Under the pieces are notes generated by a model. The model ran no database searches and was not told the origin of the DNA. It saw only the letters and a program-made list of their open reading frames with translations. This document shows, piece by piece, positions 25,837 to 34,391 of a stretch of DNA of 64,000 bases (its first letter is position 1; each line of letters starts with the position of its first letter). Where the stretch lies: assembly GCF_000420945.1 (NCBI RefSeq), contig NZ_ATVX01000017.1, forward strand, positions 25,866-89,865, written 5' to 3'. Source of the stretch: Butyrivibrio sp. VCB2006 (GTDB lineage: Bacteria > Bacillota > Clostridia > Lachnospirales > Lachnospiraceae). A program made the position numbers and the translations under genes.

Positions 25837-28290
25837 ATGGCAGATATCTCGAAACCGGATGTTCAGGATTACGTCGTAAATAAAATAGATGAAGCTATCC
25901 AGAATGAGTGGATCAAGGTGTACTATCAGCCTGTAGTCCGCTCTATTACTGGTGAACTATGCGGCTGTGAGGCTTTGGCAAGATGGATCGACCCAGAGAT
26001 TGGTTTTTTGTCGCCTTATGAGTTCATTGGTGCGCTTGAGAAGCATGACCTTATTTACAAGCTGGACTGCTATGTGCTTGAGCATGTTTGCTGGCAGATT
26101 AGTAAGGAGCTGGAAGATTGTGCTCATTCTGTGCCTACATCTATCAATTTCTCCAGACTTGATTTTATCAAGCTGGACATGGTTGAGGTTGTTGAGAATC
26201 TTGTCAAAAAATATGACATTCCCAGAGATATGCTCCATATTGAAATCACTGAGAGCATGATCGTTTCCGATGAAGAGCTTATGGCCAGGGTTATTTCCGA
26301 CTTCAGAAAGGCCGGATATGAGATCTGGATGGACGATTTTGGAAGCGGTTATTCTTCCCTGACGCTTCTTAAGGACTATGATTTTGATCTTCTTAAATTG
26401 GATATGCGTTTTCTGTCCACTTTTAACGAAAAGGCTCAAAGTTTGATCAGATCCACCGTATCACTGGCTAAGGATCTGGGTATAAAAACCCTTGCAGAGG
26501 GTGTTGAGACGAAGGAACATTTTGAGTTCCTTAAGTCTATTGGTTGTGGAAAAATTCAGGGCTACTATTTTGGTAAGCCAATGCCACAGGATGAATTCTG
26601 GGCTCACATCATAGAACAGGGGCTTAAAGTCGAGGAGAGGCAGTGGAGAAGCTTCTATGAAGTTGCCAGTCTGACTGTACGTGAAACGGATGCTCCTTTG
26701 GCCCTTATGCTTGATAATGGCGAGGAGCTTAAGACTCTTTTCATAAATCAGGCATATAGAAATCAGATTTCATTTAATGCGAAGATAAAAGCTGAGGAGA
26801 TTGACGAAAAAATCTTTAAAAGCGGATCCCCGTTAGCAAAAAAGTATAGAGAAATCGGAGATATTATTGAGAAAAGCGGTAATTTGGAAACCTTCTACTG
26901 GACATATAATGGAAGGTACTTAAGGTTCAGAGGACAGTGCATTGCAAAACATAACGGTAGTTATATTGTAAGGGCTGAAATACACAATATTACCCAGGAT
27001 GAAGGCGGCCAGGAAGCGGGAAGATTAGATGCCAAATTAAGAGATCTGAATCTTCTGTATGAACTGGTTGATATTATCAATGTCAAGAATCGAGATATAT
27101 CTCCTCTCATGGGAAAATTTAGATACATTGATTCCGAAGACTATATTTTCGATAGTTTTGAAAATACCGTTAATTATTTCGTTAATAATTTTGTCTTCCC
27201 GAGTCAGAGGGAGAGATTTAAAGAGTTCCTGAACCTGGATGTCATGAAAGCCAAGGTTCAGGCTACGAACAGGGGACATATAGAAGAAGCTTATAGAATC
27301 AAACAGAAGAACGGAGCTTATGAGTGGAGGGAATGCGTTCTTATGATGATTCCGGGAACTGATGGCGAGGAATATCTGTTTGGTGTAAAGTCTCTTCCAA
27401 TTGGACTCAATATTGATAATCCTAATTATGAAGAACATATGACTTCAGAAGTTTTAAGGTACTATGGTCTTATTTGGGAGAATCTGATATGGAATAGCCG
27501 TATTAAGTTCTTTTGGAAGGATAAACAGCGAAGGTTCATGGGCGTCAGCCAGTCATTCCTTGATTTCTATGGAATAAAGTCCAAGGATGACATTGTTGGT
27601 AAAACCGATGAGGACATGCATTGGCATATAGATGATTTCTATATGAACCGTGAACTGGAGGTTATGAGTAAGGGAATCAGCCTTAAGGATGAGCCGGGAC
27701 AGTGCATTGTAAGAGGTGTCATGCACAATATTATGTGCAATAAGATGCCTATTTATAACGATGGTGAAATTATAGGTCTTTTTGGATATTTCATTGATAC
27801 TGAAGAAGAACTTAGTAAGGTTAACGGAACGAATGCGTCAAGTGTTGATACCATTACCGGGTTAATGAATGCAAGAGGCATTCTGGATACCATGATAGGT
27901 TATGCTATTCAATATGATGATAATGATCGAAATTATGGAATTATCATGGTAGATAACAAGAATCATGATAGAATCATCAAGTATTTTGGAAAAATAATAG
28001 CCAATGACCTGATGAAGGAAATCGGAAAGAAAATTGTAGAGGTAACAGGTCAGTCCTGCTCTGTAGGAAGGCCCAAAGGTTCTATCTTTACAATCATTAC
28101 AGATGCTGATTCCAGAGAAGAACTTCAGGAACTTACAGACAAGATAGTTGCAAATGTCAACACCATCAGAGAAATAGACGGAAGCAGCGTTACACTTAGG
28201 ATTGAGAGTGTATTTAAGCTTCGTTCTGAGGAAGGTCTGACAGCAGAGAATATGTATCAGATCGTGATGGAAATGATTGAGAAGGCGTAA
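25837..28290 (+). CDS. EAL-domain c-di-GMP phosphodiesterase with PAS-like and degenerate GGDEF modules
   Basis: An 817-residue soluble protein predicted to hydrolyse c-di-GMP. The N-terminal EAL domain (about 1-255) keeps the catalytic set: CEALARW (Glu45), SINFSR, IEITES, MDDFGSGYSSL, LLKLDMRF and LAEGVETKEHFEFL. Three PAS-like regions follow (about 270-390, 400-525 and 530-665, the last with the PAS-like NSRIKFFWKDKQRRFMGVS). The C-terminal domain begins VDTITGLMNARGILDT like GGDEF, but the GGDEF motif itself is replaced (SVGRPKGSIFTII), so it is probably an inactive, GTP-binding or structural module. The order EAL first and GGDEF last is the reverse of the common one. It probably shares a transcript with the phosphoribosyltransferase gene 22 bases upstream. 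Confidence 0.88.
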   Translation: MADISKPDVQDYVVNKIDEAIQNEWIKVYYQPVVRSITGELCGCEALARWIDPEIGFLSPYEFIGALEKHDLIYKLDCYVLEHVCWQISKELEDCAHSVPTSINFSRLDFIKLDMVEVVENLVKKYDIPRDMLHIEITESMIVSDEELMARVISDFRKAGYEIWMDDFGSGYSSLTLLKDYDFDLLKLDMRFLSTFNEKAQSLIRSTVSLAKDLGIKTLAEGVETKEHFEFLKSIGCGKIQGYYFGKPMPQDEFWAHIIEQGLKVEERQWRSFYEVASLTVRETDAPLALMLDNGEELKTLFINQAYRNQISFNAKIKAEEIDEKIFKSGSPLAKKYREIGDIIEKSGNLETFYWTYNGRYLRFRGQCIAKHNGSYIVRAEIHNITQDEGGQEAGRLDAKLRDLNLLYELVDIINVKNRDISPLMGKFRYIDSEDYIFDSFENTVNYFVNNFVFPSQRERFKEFLNLDVMKAKVQATNRGHIEEAYRIKQKNGAYEWRECVLMMIPGTDGEEYLFGVKSLPIGLNIDNPNYEEHMTSEVLRYYGLIWENLIWNSRIKFFWKDKQRRFMGVSQSFLDFYGIKSKDDIVGKTDEDMHWHIDDFYMNRELEVMSKGISLKDEPGQCIVRGVMHNIMCNKMPIYNDGEIIGLFGYFIDTEEELSKVNGTNASSVDTITGLMNARGILDTMIGYAIQYDDNDRNYGIIMVDNKNHDRIIKYFGKIIANDLMKEIGKKIVEVTGQSCSVGRPKGSIFTIITDADSREELQELTDKIVANVNTIREIDGSSVTLRIESVFKLRSEEGLTAENMYQIVMEMIEKA

Positions 28291-28307
28291 AAAGCATGAA
28301 AATGTGA

Positions 28308-28352
28308 CCCCTAAGTCGATAGGATAACACTTATTGACTTAGGGGATTTTTT
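28308..28352 (+). terminator. Strong rho-independent terminator
   Basis: Perfect 10-bp stem (CCCCTAAGTC at 28308-28317 and GACTTAGGGG at 28336-28345) followed by ATTTTTT, 18 bases after the EAL gene. Confidence 0.9.
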
Positions 28353-28448
28353 GCGCATTTTAGTGCCACATTATTTAGATTTTTATTGTTTATTGGTATA
28401 TAATAACTATTGCTGTTCATGAAAAAAGTTTTAGAGGAGATTTAGTGT

Positions 28449-30791
28449 ATGGGACAGATAGAAGAGTTGGAGAAGGAACTGGCTACGATTCAGTTTCAGG
28501 TAGATCGTATTCAGCATGGACTTGATAAGTGTAAAGATACAGTGGGGCTTATCAAGCAGAATCAGTCTAATCTCATGGCACAGCAGGCCGCTATGGCCCA
28601 GAGACTTCAGCAGGCGCAGCAGTCACAGCAATTGCAGCAGCCACAGCCTCAGTCTCAGTCAGTGCCACAGACACCGGTACAGCCTGTTCAGCCGCAGATT
28701 CAGCCGGCTCAGCAGACACCTTTATATCAGGCAGTGCAGAATCCGGTACAAACACCACAGTTTCAGGCAGTTCAGCAGCCGGTATACAGAACTGTTCAAC
28801 AGGCGCAGCCTAATCAGCAGAATGTAGTTAACAGACCGGTTTATGTTCAGCCGGGTGTGCAATATGGTGGAACACAGAATAAGAAGTCAGTTGAGAGTGC
28901 AGAATCATGGATTGGTAAGCATCTCATGAGTATTCTGGCAAGCGTTTTGATCTTTGTAGCACTTATTCTTTTTGCAAGCCTTATTATTCCATATCTTGGG
29001 GATGGCATTAAGATTACAATGATGTTTACAGCAAGTATCGGTATTTCTGCTTTTGCTTATTATCAGCACAAGAAGAAACCCGAGAATACTTTCTTTACAT
29101 CGTTACTTGCCTGTGGAATAGGGTGTTGTTATATATCCATTTTGGTAACCAGAATTTCTTTCGAAGCTATCGGCGATATTGGAATGTATGTGCTTATGCT
29201 TCTGTGGGGATTGGCAGTTCTTTTCCTGGCACGTAAGGAGAATTGGCTGTTCCAGGTTATCAGTAATGCAGGATTTGTTATTTCTGCGTTGTTTGCCTTC
29301 GCTATGAAGGATGAGAGCCTTATCTTACCTCTTTTAGCATATTTGATCGTTATGGGTGGGGCTCACCAGTACATTTTCTGGAAGAACAGTTTGCAGCGCA
29401 AGATTCAGTGCGGTGTTAACCTGGCAATTATAGCTCAGTATTCAGCCGTGCTCAGATTTGCGTTTGATGGCGGTGTGTCATATACAATAGCATTTGTTAT
29501 CATGACAATCCTTGCCCTTGCTATATTTGTTTACTTTACATTTGGAGATCTATTTAAAGAGAATTCTTCTAATCCATACTTTGCAGTTGCAAGCGCAGTT
29601 ACACTTTGCATCACATATCTTGGTCTTCTCAGCGGATTTGATGCACCGGATATGGTCAGAGTAATCGGACTTTTTGCTATCGGTGTTCTTGCTGAAGTTG
29701 CAACACTTTTGATCGATAAAAAGAATCCTGAGAACAAGTATTCATTATTTAGCCTTATCTGGATCACTGCATGGCTGATGATTGTCTCTGTAGTTGCGTA
29801 TACAACTGTAACAGAGTTTTTCGATACAGGAGTATTGTTTGTATTCCTTGCACCTCTTGCTCTTTGGGGTATTAAGACAGGCGACAAGTTCTACAAGTGG
29901 CAGGCGTTTATTCTTGCAGCAACCATGGTATTTGTTGAACTGTTCAGCGGCGCAGCGCTTATGTTCTGTGTAATGGCATTTGCTTATGCAGTACTTGTAT
30001 TTGTGATTGAAGCCTTTATTGCAAACAAGGCAATGGAAATCAAGTTTACTTACTATGTATTTGCTCTTATTACACTGATGATGCTGATGTACACTCTCTG
30101 CAACAACTTTGAGTTCGACAAGGAATGGACAAGACTCTTTATGACAATACCTGCAGGACTTGTCAATGCAGCCATGATTTTTGCAGGTCTGGACAGAGAT
30201 TCCCAGGGTGAAAGCCATAAGGATTACTGGAAACTGCTTAATGTTATTAACATTATCGGAATGCTTGTAGGACTGTTTGATATGGCTATAAGTGACGGTG
30301 CGGCAGCAATAGCTATCAGCCTTGTTTATACAGTTTCACTTGCAAGTGTTAACCTTAAGCACCACATTGAAGGCAACGGAGATGAGAAGCTGTATGCCGG
30401 AATAAAGTACGGTATTATCCTTTTAGTTGCGCTTTATAGTTACAGCGCAAAGGGCTATATCGCCAGCGTATGTGTTCTTGCTTACGCAATTGTTTGCATT
30501 ATCATTGGTTTCAGCAAAAGGTTTGGGGCCAAGGAGCTTCGTATTTACGGCCTTATCCTTTCAATGATCTGTGTTGTTAAGTTCATTATGATTGATACTA
30601 CTTATGAGAACACTCTTGGTCATGCGATCAGCTTCCTGATCAGTGGTATCCTGTGCTTCGGCATTAGTGCAATTTATAACCACTATGAAAAGAAAGAGTC
30701 TCAGGAAAATGGACCTGAGAGCAGTAATTCAAATGCTCCGACAATGCAGAATACAGGTTTTAACGGCCCTCAGAATGGTAATGTTGGTTAA
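28449..30791 (+). CDS. DUF2339-like multi-spanning membrane protein
   Basis: A 780-residue protein. Residues 1-50 are a coiled coil (MGQIEELEKELATIQFQVDR); about 50-140 are a Gln/Pro-rich flexible tract. From about 155 onward the chain is a long series of roughly 20 hydrophobic helices with few charged loops, ending in a short polar tail. This layout, cytoplasmic coil plus Pro/Gln linker plus many helices, matches the DUF2339 group of predicted membrane proteins, whose function is unknown. Start ATG with AGAGGAGA upstream. It is a single-gene unit with terminators on both sides. Confidence 0.8.
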   Translation: MGQIEELEKELATIQFQVDRIQHGLDKCKDTVGLIKQNQSNLMAQQAAMAQRLQQAQQSQQLQQPQPQSQSVPQTPVQPVQPQIQPAQQTPLYQAVQNPVQTPQFQAVQQPVYRTVQQAQPNQQNVVNRPVYVQPGVQYGGTQNKKSVESAESWIGKHLMSILASVLIFVALILFASLIIPYLGDGIKITMMFTASIGISAFAYYQHKKKPENTFFTSLLACGIGCCYISILVTRISFEAIGDIGMYVLMLLWGLAVLFLARKENWLFQVISNAGFVISALFAFAMKDESLILPLLAYLIVMGGAHQYIFWKNSLQRKIQCGVNLAIIAQYSAVLRFAFDGGVSYTIAFVIMTILALAIFVYFTFGDLFKENSSNPYFAVASAVTLCITYLGLLSGFDAPDMVRVIGLFAIGVLAEVATLLIDKKNPENKYSLFSLIWITAWLMIVSVVAYTTVTEFFDTGVLFVFLAPLALWGIKTGDKFYKWQAFILAATMVFVELFSGAALMFCVMAFAYAVLVFVIEAFIANKAMEIKFTYYVFALITLMMLMYTLCNNFEFDKEWTRLFMTIPAGLVNAAMIFAGLDRDSQGESHKDYWKLLNVINIIGMLVGLFDMAISDGAAAIAISLVYTVSLASVNLKHHIEGNGDEKLYAGIKYGIILLVALYSYSAKGYIASVCVLAYAIVCIIIGFSKRFGAKELRIYGLILSMICVVKFIMIDTTYENTLGHAISFLISGILCFGISAIYNHYEKKESQENGPESSNSNAPTMQNTGFNGPQNGNVG

Positions 30792-30823
30792 CCAAATATA
30801 ATAGTTTAAGGGTGAATTATTAG

Positions 30824-30863
30824 CCCCGGATGTGTCATGCTAAGTGACATGTCCGGGGTTTTT
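30824..30863 (+). terminator. Rho-independent terminator
   Basis: GC-rich stem (CCCCGGATGTGTCA with TGACATGTCCGGGG, two imperfect pairs) followed by TTTTT, downstream of the DUF2339-like gene. Confidence 0.88.
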
Positions 30864-30966
30864 GACTATATTGTTACGAAAATGCAAAAAATATATACAA
30901 TTATGAGAAAAAGCTATATATTAGTGGTTATATCAGCAAGTATTTATCAAAATAGGGGTGTGGGGA

Positions 30967-32199
30967 ATGAAAAATTTAAATGATATTGCGACAATTGTTA
31001 CATTAGTTACTGCGGTTTTATCGATTTTGGGATTTGCATTTAAACGAATTAAAAAGCCCAAAGAAGATGTTCCTGAATCTGTTTATTTCATCAAAACATA
31101 TGGTGAGCGGAAAAAGCAGATTTATGCGGAACATAATAAGAATCTTTTTATTTTCTTTTTCTTTTCGATATTTGTGGTAGCTATATTATTGTATTATGAG
31201 GTTACTTTCCACAATAAAAGAGATACTTTTACAGGGATAATATCGTGGGCGACGATTATTTCTTTTGTTGTGTTTATATTAACATTCTTAGTCTGGCTTG
31301 GAACCAGTATAAGAAAAGCGCCGAGGCTTGGGATTTATCGAAAAGTCAAAAGAAGAGGTAAGTTTTTTGCGTATTCTTTTGGAATTACCTTTGGGCTGAT
31401 AGTATATTTTGCTATATCAGAGATGGTAAATGATTATATTATAAACACAACTAAAGCAGCCTTTCAGCCGTTAGATATAGCCTGGAGAGGCGGAGCGGCT
31501 TTAGCAGTATTGGTAATAGGTGAAATATGTCTATACTATTCATGTATTAGCATTGATAGCAGGGAGGAAAGTGTAGCATTAGCTTATTTGGATTTTTCTG
31601 GCACAGGCAAGAAGAGATATTTACACTTTAAAGAAGATGGAAAGTATATATGTACGGATCAGCCCTTCTTTGATAATAGCAAGGACTTCATATTTGTTAA
31701 TTGGGATGAATATGATTTTAGAGATATTAAGATAATTAGTAAATCAGTTCGTGACCAGATTGCGGATATAGCCAAAATAACTGAAAGGATACAGAAAGAT
31801 AATAAATATATCGGGGATGATGTTGATAGCCTTTTAGAGAAAGGAAACTATGAAAAATTAAGTGATAAGGAAGTAAAAAGAGTTAATGCTTACTGTAAGA
31901 CAGAGTTTCCAAGTGTAGTTGATATTATCAAAGCTGCAATAGTGAAGACCGTAGCGGTATGCTGGTTTATAATTAAATTATTGTTGGGGATTCTTATCAA
32001 CTTAGTTATGTTGGTCTTTAAGCCAATTGGCATAATATGTAGGGCAATAAAAAAGGCCATAGAATCTAAATCCAGGGTCCGTGAATTTGACAAAGACAAG
32101 AAGCTCAAAAAGCAAGAAAATAACCCAATAGAAGAACAGCCCAAAGAGGGAAAAACAAATGAAGATAACCGAAGCCAAGGTATTCACAAAGACGCATAA
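30967..32199 (+). CDS. Unknown membrane protein
   Basis: A 410-residue protein, not recognised. Hydrophobic segments lie near residues 6-24, 57-80, 88-113, 133-155 and 170-195; after about 130 polar residues another lies near 326-352 (WFIIKLLLGILINLVMLVF), and the tail is strongly basic and acidic (KKLKKQENNPIEEQPKEGK). The region is more AT-rich than its neighbours and uses rarer codons such as ATA and AGA, which may indicate transfer. ATG 30967 is preferred to GTG 30958 because AGGGG lies upstream. Its last 41 bases overlap nagA, so the two are probably translated from one mRNA, but no functional link is evident. Confidence 0.75.
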   Translation: MKNLNDIATIVTLVTAVLSILGFAFKRIKKPKEDVPESVYFIKTYGERKKQIYAEHNKNLFIFFFFSIFVVAILLYYEVTFHNKRDTFTGIISWATIISFVVFILTFLVWLGTSIRKAPRLGIYRKVKRRGKFFAYSFGITFGLIVYFAISEMVNDYIINTTKAAFQPLDIAWRGGAALAVLVIGEICLYYSCISIDSREESVALAYLDFSGTGKKRYLHFKEDGKYICTDQPFFDNSKDFIFVNWDEYDFRDIKIISKSVRDQIADIAKITERIQKDNKYIGDDVDSLLEKGNYEKLSDKEVKRVNAYCKTEFPSVVDIIKAAIVKTVAVCWFIIKLLLGILINLVMLVFKPIGIICRAIKKAIESKSRVREFDKDKKLKKQENNPIEEQPKEGKTNEDNRSQGIHKDA

Positions 32200-33325
32200 A
32201 TTTGAAGCGCGTGAATTATATGTAATCGGAGAAAGAATATGCTCAGAGGCAGATTATAATGTACAGAAAGGGCCAAATTCAGGCGAAAATGGGGATGATG
32301 ATATTGTGATCGCTGCCCCCGATTTATACGCAATTCCAGGGCTCGTAGACATACATTTCCATGGTGCCATGGGACAGGACTTTTGCGAGGCTGATGCAGA
32401 GGGACTTAGAACTATAGCACGATACGAAGCAGAGCACGGGGTTCTGGCCATATGCCCTGCCACAATGACTTACGGAGAGGAGAAACTCTCCGGAATTATG
32501 AAAAATGCCAGGGATTTTGCGGATAACAATACGCTGGAAGCAGATCTGGTTGGCATCAACATGGAAGGCCCATTCATTAGTCCTGACAAGATTGGTGCTC
32601 AGAACCCAAAGTTTTTGCATTTGCCTGATGCTGAGATGTTTAGAAGACTCCAAAAGGAGAGCGGTGGGCTTATAAAACTTGTGGATATGGCGCCTGAACT
32701 TGAAGGAAGTCAGGAATTCATTAAAGAGCTGGCAAAAGAAATCAATATCTCCATTGCTCATACAAACGCTGATTACGACGTGGCAAAAGAGGCTTTTGAA
32801 ATCGGTGCAAGGCATGTGACACATCTTTTTAATGCAATGCCGGGAATAAACCATAGAAATCCGGGACCGATAATTGCTGCAAAAGAGGCCCACGCTGAGG
32901 TAGAAATAATAACAGATGGTATTCATGTGCATCCTGCAATGGTCCGGACTGCCTTTGAAATGTTTGATGAGGGTAAGGTATGCATCATCTCCGATAGCAT
33001 GGAGGCAACAGGTCTTCCTGACGGCGAATATCAGCTGGGAGGACAAGCCGTTACAGTACATGGGAAAAGAGCTGTATTAAAAGACAATCCTGATACAATT
33101 GCGGGCTCTGCTACGAATCTTTTTGATTGTATGGCATGTGCAGTAAAAGTTATGGGAATTCCTCTTGAAAAGGCAGTTCGTGCTGCATCAGAAAACCCTG
33201 CAAGAGCCATCGGTATAGATGGCGACTATGGAAGTCTTGATGCAGGTAAATATGCGAATATTCTTCTGATAGACAAGGACTTAAACCTTAAATACATCAT
33301 TAAAAAAGGACAATTACTCAAGTAA
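32159..33325 (+). CDS. nagA: N-acetylglucosamine-6-phosphate deacetylase
   Basis: Removes the acetyl group from GlcNAc-6-phosphate, giving glucosamine-6-phosphate, in amino-sugar and cell-wall recycling. The 388-residue amidohydrolase shows GLVDIHFHGAMGQDFCEAD (metal site), GINMEGPFISP (metal Glu), SIAHTNADYDVAKEAFEIGA and RHVTHLFNAMPGINHRNPGP (metal His), IITDGIHVHP, and the catalytic Asp region CIISDSMEATGLPDG. The ribosome binding site GAGGG lies inside the upstream gene. No nagB or PTS gene is adjacent. Confidence 0.95.
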   Translation: MKITEAKVFTKTHKFEARELYVIGERICSEADYNVQKGPNSGENGDDDIVIAAPDLYAIPGLVDIHFHGAMGQDFCEADAEGLRTIARYEAEHGVLAICPATMTYGEEKLSGIMKNARDFADNNTLEADLVGINMEGPFISPDKIGAQNPKFLHLPDAEMFRRLQKESGGLIKLVDMAPELEGSQEFIKELAKEINISIAHTNADYDVAKEAFEIGARHVTHLFNAMPGINHRNPGPIIAAKEAHAEVEIITDGIHVHPAMVRTAFEMFDEGKVCIISDSMEATGLPDGEYQLGGQAVTVHGKRAVLKDNPDTIAGSATNLFDCMACAVKVMGIPLEKAVRAASENPARAIGIDGDYGSLDAGKYANILLIDKDLNLKYIIKKGQLLK

Positions 33326-33330
33326 AAATT

Positions 33331-33367
33331 TAGGCTTCGCCCAGATTAATGATCTGAGCGAAGCCTA
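33331..33367. terminator. Bidirectional terminator between nagA and the ECF gene
   Basis: Stem TAGGCTTCGC with GCGAAGCCTA (33331-33340 and 33358-33367), plus an inner CAGAT/ATCTG helix, between convergent genes. Confidence 0.8.
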
Positions 33368-33391
33368 TTTACTTATTACATAAATGATTTA

Positions 33392-33997
33392 TCAACCAGC
33401 CTGTTTAAGACTATCGTTATTGGTAAAAGGAAGAATGTTTGCTTTACTGAGAGCCGGTCTTAATGCATTGTACAGAACAATGGCAATAACTGAATTGATT
33501 ACTGCATTGACAATGGTTGCGTAGGTTGTAATCGCTAAAAGAGCGCTTATAGCTGACGCAGCCTTTTCTGCATTTGGAGTAAGGATAGTGAACCAAACAT
33601 ACTTGAGAGCTGGTTCAAAAATACAGTTAAAAGCAAGACCTGCTACAGCAGCTATTGCTGATCTTGATACGATGTAGGATCTGTCGTGATTATCTGTGAT
33701 GTGGAAAATCTTATGAGCCACAAGACCAACTACAAGGCCTATTACAAGCTTGCATATAAATGTTCTGGGAGCTGATGCAGCATATCCGCCGAGGATGTCT
33801 GCAAGGGAAAGACCTATTGCTCCGGCAAGTCCGCCATAAGGGCCTCCAAGTAAAAGAGCGCCAAGAACAACAAAAGCATTTCCTACATGAACTTTAGTGC
33901 CTGAAGCACTGATTGCTGGAAAAATAGCATATCCAACGTAGCAAAGCGCAGCCATAAGACCTGCGTAGGTGAGTTTAATGAGCTGATTCTTTTTCAT
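33392..33997 (-). CDS. ECF transporter S component
   Basis: A 201-residue membrane protein with about 5-6 helices that gives substrate specificity to an energy-coupling-factor vitamin or metabolite importer. Recognisable features are the N-terminal LTYAGLMAALCYVGYAIF, then GNAFVVLGALLLGGPYGGLA and GLSLADILGGYAASAPRTFI, typical of the DUF1393/HmpT-like S components. Start ATG 33997 follows GGAGG by 8 bases; the longer form from 34033 has no site. The EcfA/EcfT partners are not in the window, so it would share a common module. No riboswitch was recognised upstream, so the vitamin cannot be named. Confidence 0.88.
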   Translation of the reverse strand: MKKNQLIKLTYAGLMAALCYVGYAIFPAISASGTKVHVGNAFVVLGALLLGGPYGGLAGAIGLSLADILGGYAASAPRTFICKLVIGLVVGLVAHKIFHITDNHDRSYIVSRSAIAAVAGLAFNCIFEPALKYVWFTILTPNAEKAASAISALLAITTYATIVNAVINSVIAIVLYNALRPALSKANILPFTNNDSLKQAG

Positions 33998-34116
33998 AGA
34001 AGTCTCCTCCGTGTAGTATGTTTCCGATTTCAATCAATTGAACATACTATATTCCTATGCTGGTATTATTGAAAATATCAGATTGCGAATAATTTATATG
34101 ACCAGATGAAAAGACA

Positions 34117-34146
34117 ATAAAAAAGGGCCCTGTAATCAGGACCCTT
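34117..34146 (-). terminator. Terminator of the dehydratase operon
   Basis: On the reverse strand a 10-bp stem (AAGGGTCCTG with CAGGGCCCTT, one G-U pair) with an ATTA loop is followed by TTTTTTATTG. It lies 10 bases after the small membrane protein gene. Confidence 0.85.
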
Positions 34147-34156
34147 AGCATTAGTA

Positions 34157-34324
34157 TTAAAGGTGTTGATCTCTATCAATTTTGTCGTAATGTTTGAGCA
34201 AAATTGGTTCAATTGCTGCTGTGAGCTTCATGTCCAGATTGAAGATGTAAACAGTGAAGGTCAGCACAAAGAATACAACAATAACAATTGCTATTATTTT
34301 CAAAACCAGTAAAAATGTAGCCAT
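34157..34324 (-). CDS. 55-residue single-pass membrane protein of the dehydratase operon
   Basis: A 55-codon gene with a good AAGGAG site 7 bases before its ATG. The product starts MATFLLVLKIIAIVIVVFFV, one membrane helix, then YIFNLDMKLTAAIEPILLK and a charged tail ending DRDQHL. It lies 67 bases after the second 2-hydroxyacyl-CoA dehydratase-family gene and directly before a strong terminator, so it is the last gene of that operon. The amphipathic, charged C-terminal half suggests a cytoplasmic surface that could hold a partner at the membrane. No function is known to me. Confidence 0.75.
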   Translation of the reverse strand: MATFLLVLKIIAIVIVVFFVLTFTVYIFNLDMKLTAAIEPILLKHYDKIDRDQHL

Positions 34325-34391
34325 TTTATATCTCCTTATCCATATATTTCCCCGGTGATCAGTTTCTTTTCAATAATTCCGATTCGCAGAA

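Noticed and set aside
32324..33061. Reverse-strand frame of 245 codons opposite nagA
   Set aside because: Fully inside nagA, which has all its catalytic motifs; the reverse translation has unusual composition and no start signal.
33998..34116. Vitamin riboswitch upstream of the ECF S-component gene
   Set aside because: The 120 bases upstream show no recognisable conserved riboswitch core or switching terminator; only the terminator of the neighbouring operon was found.
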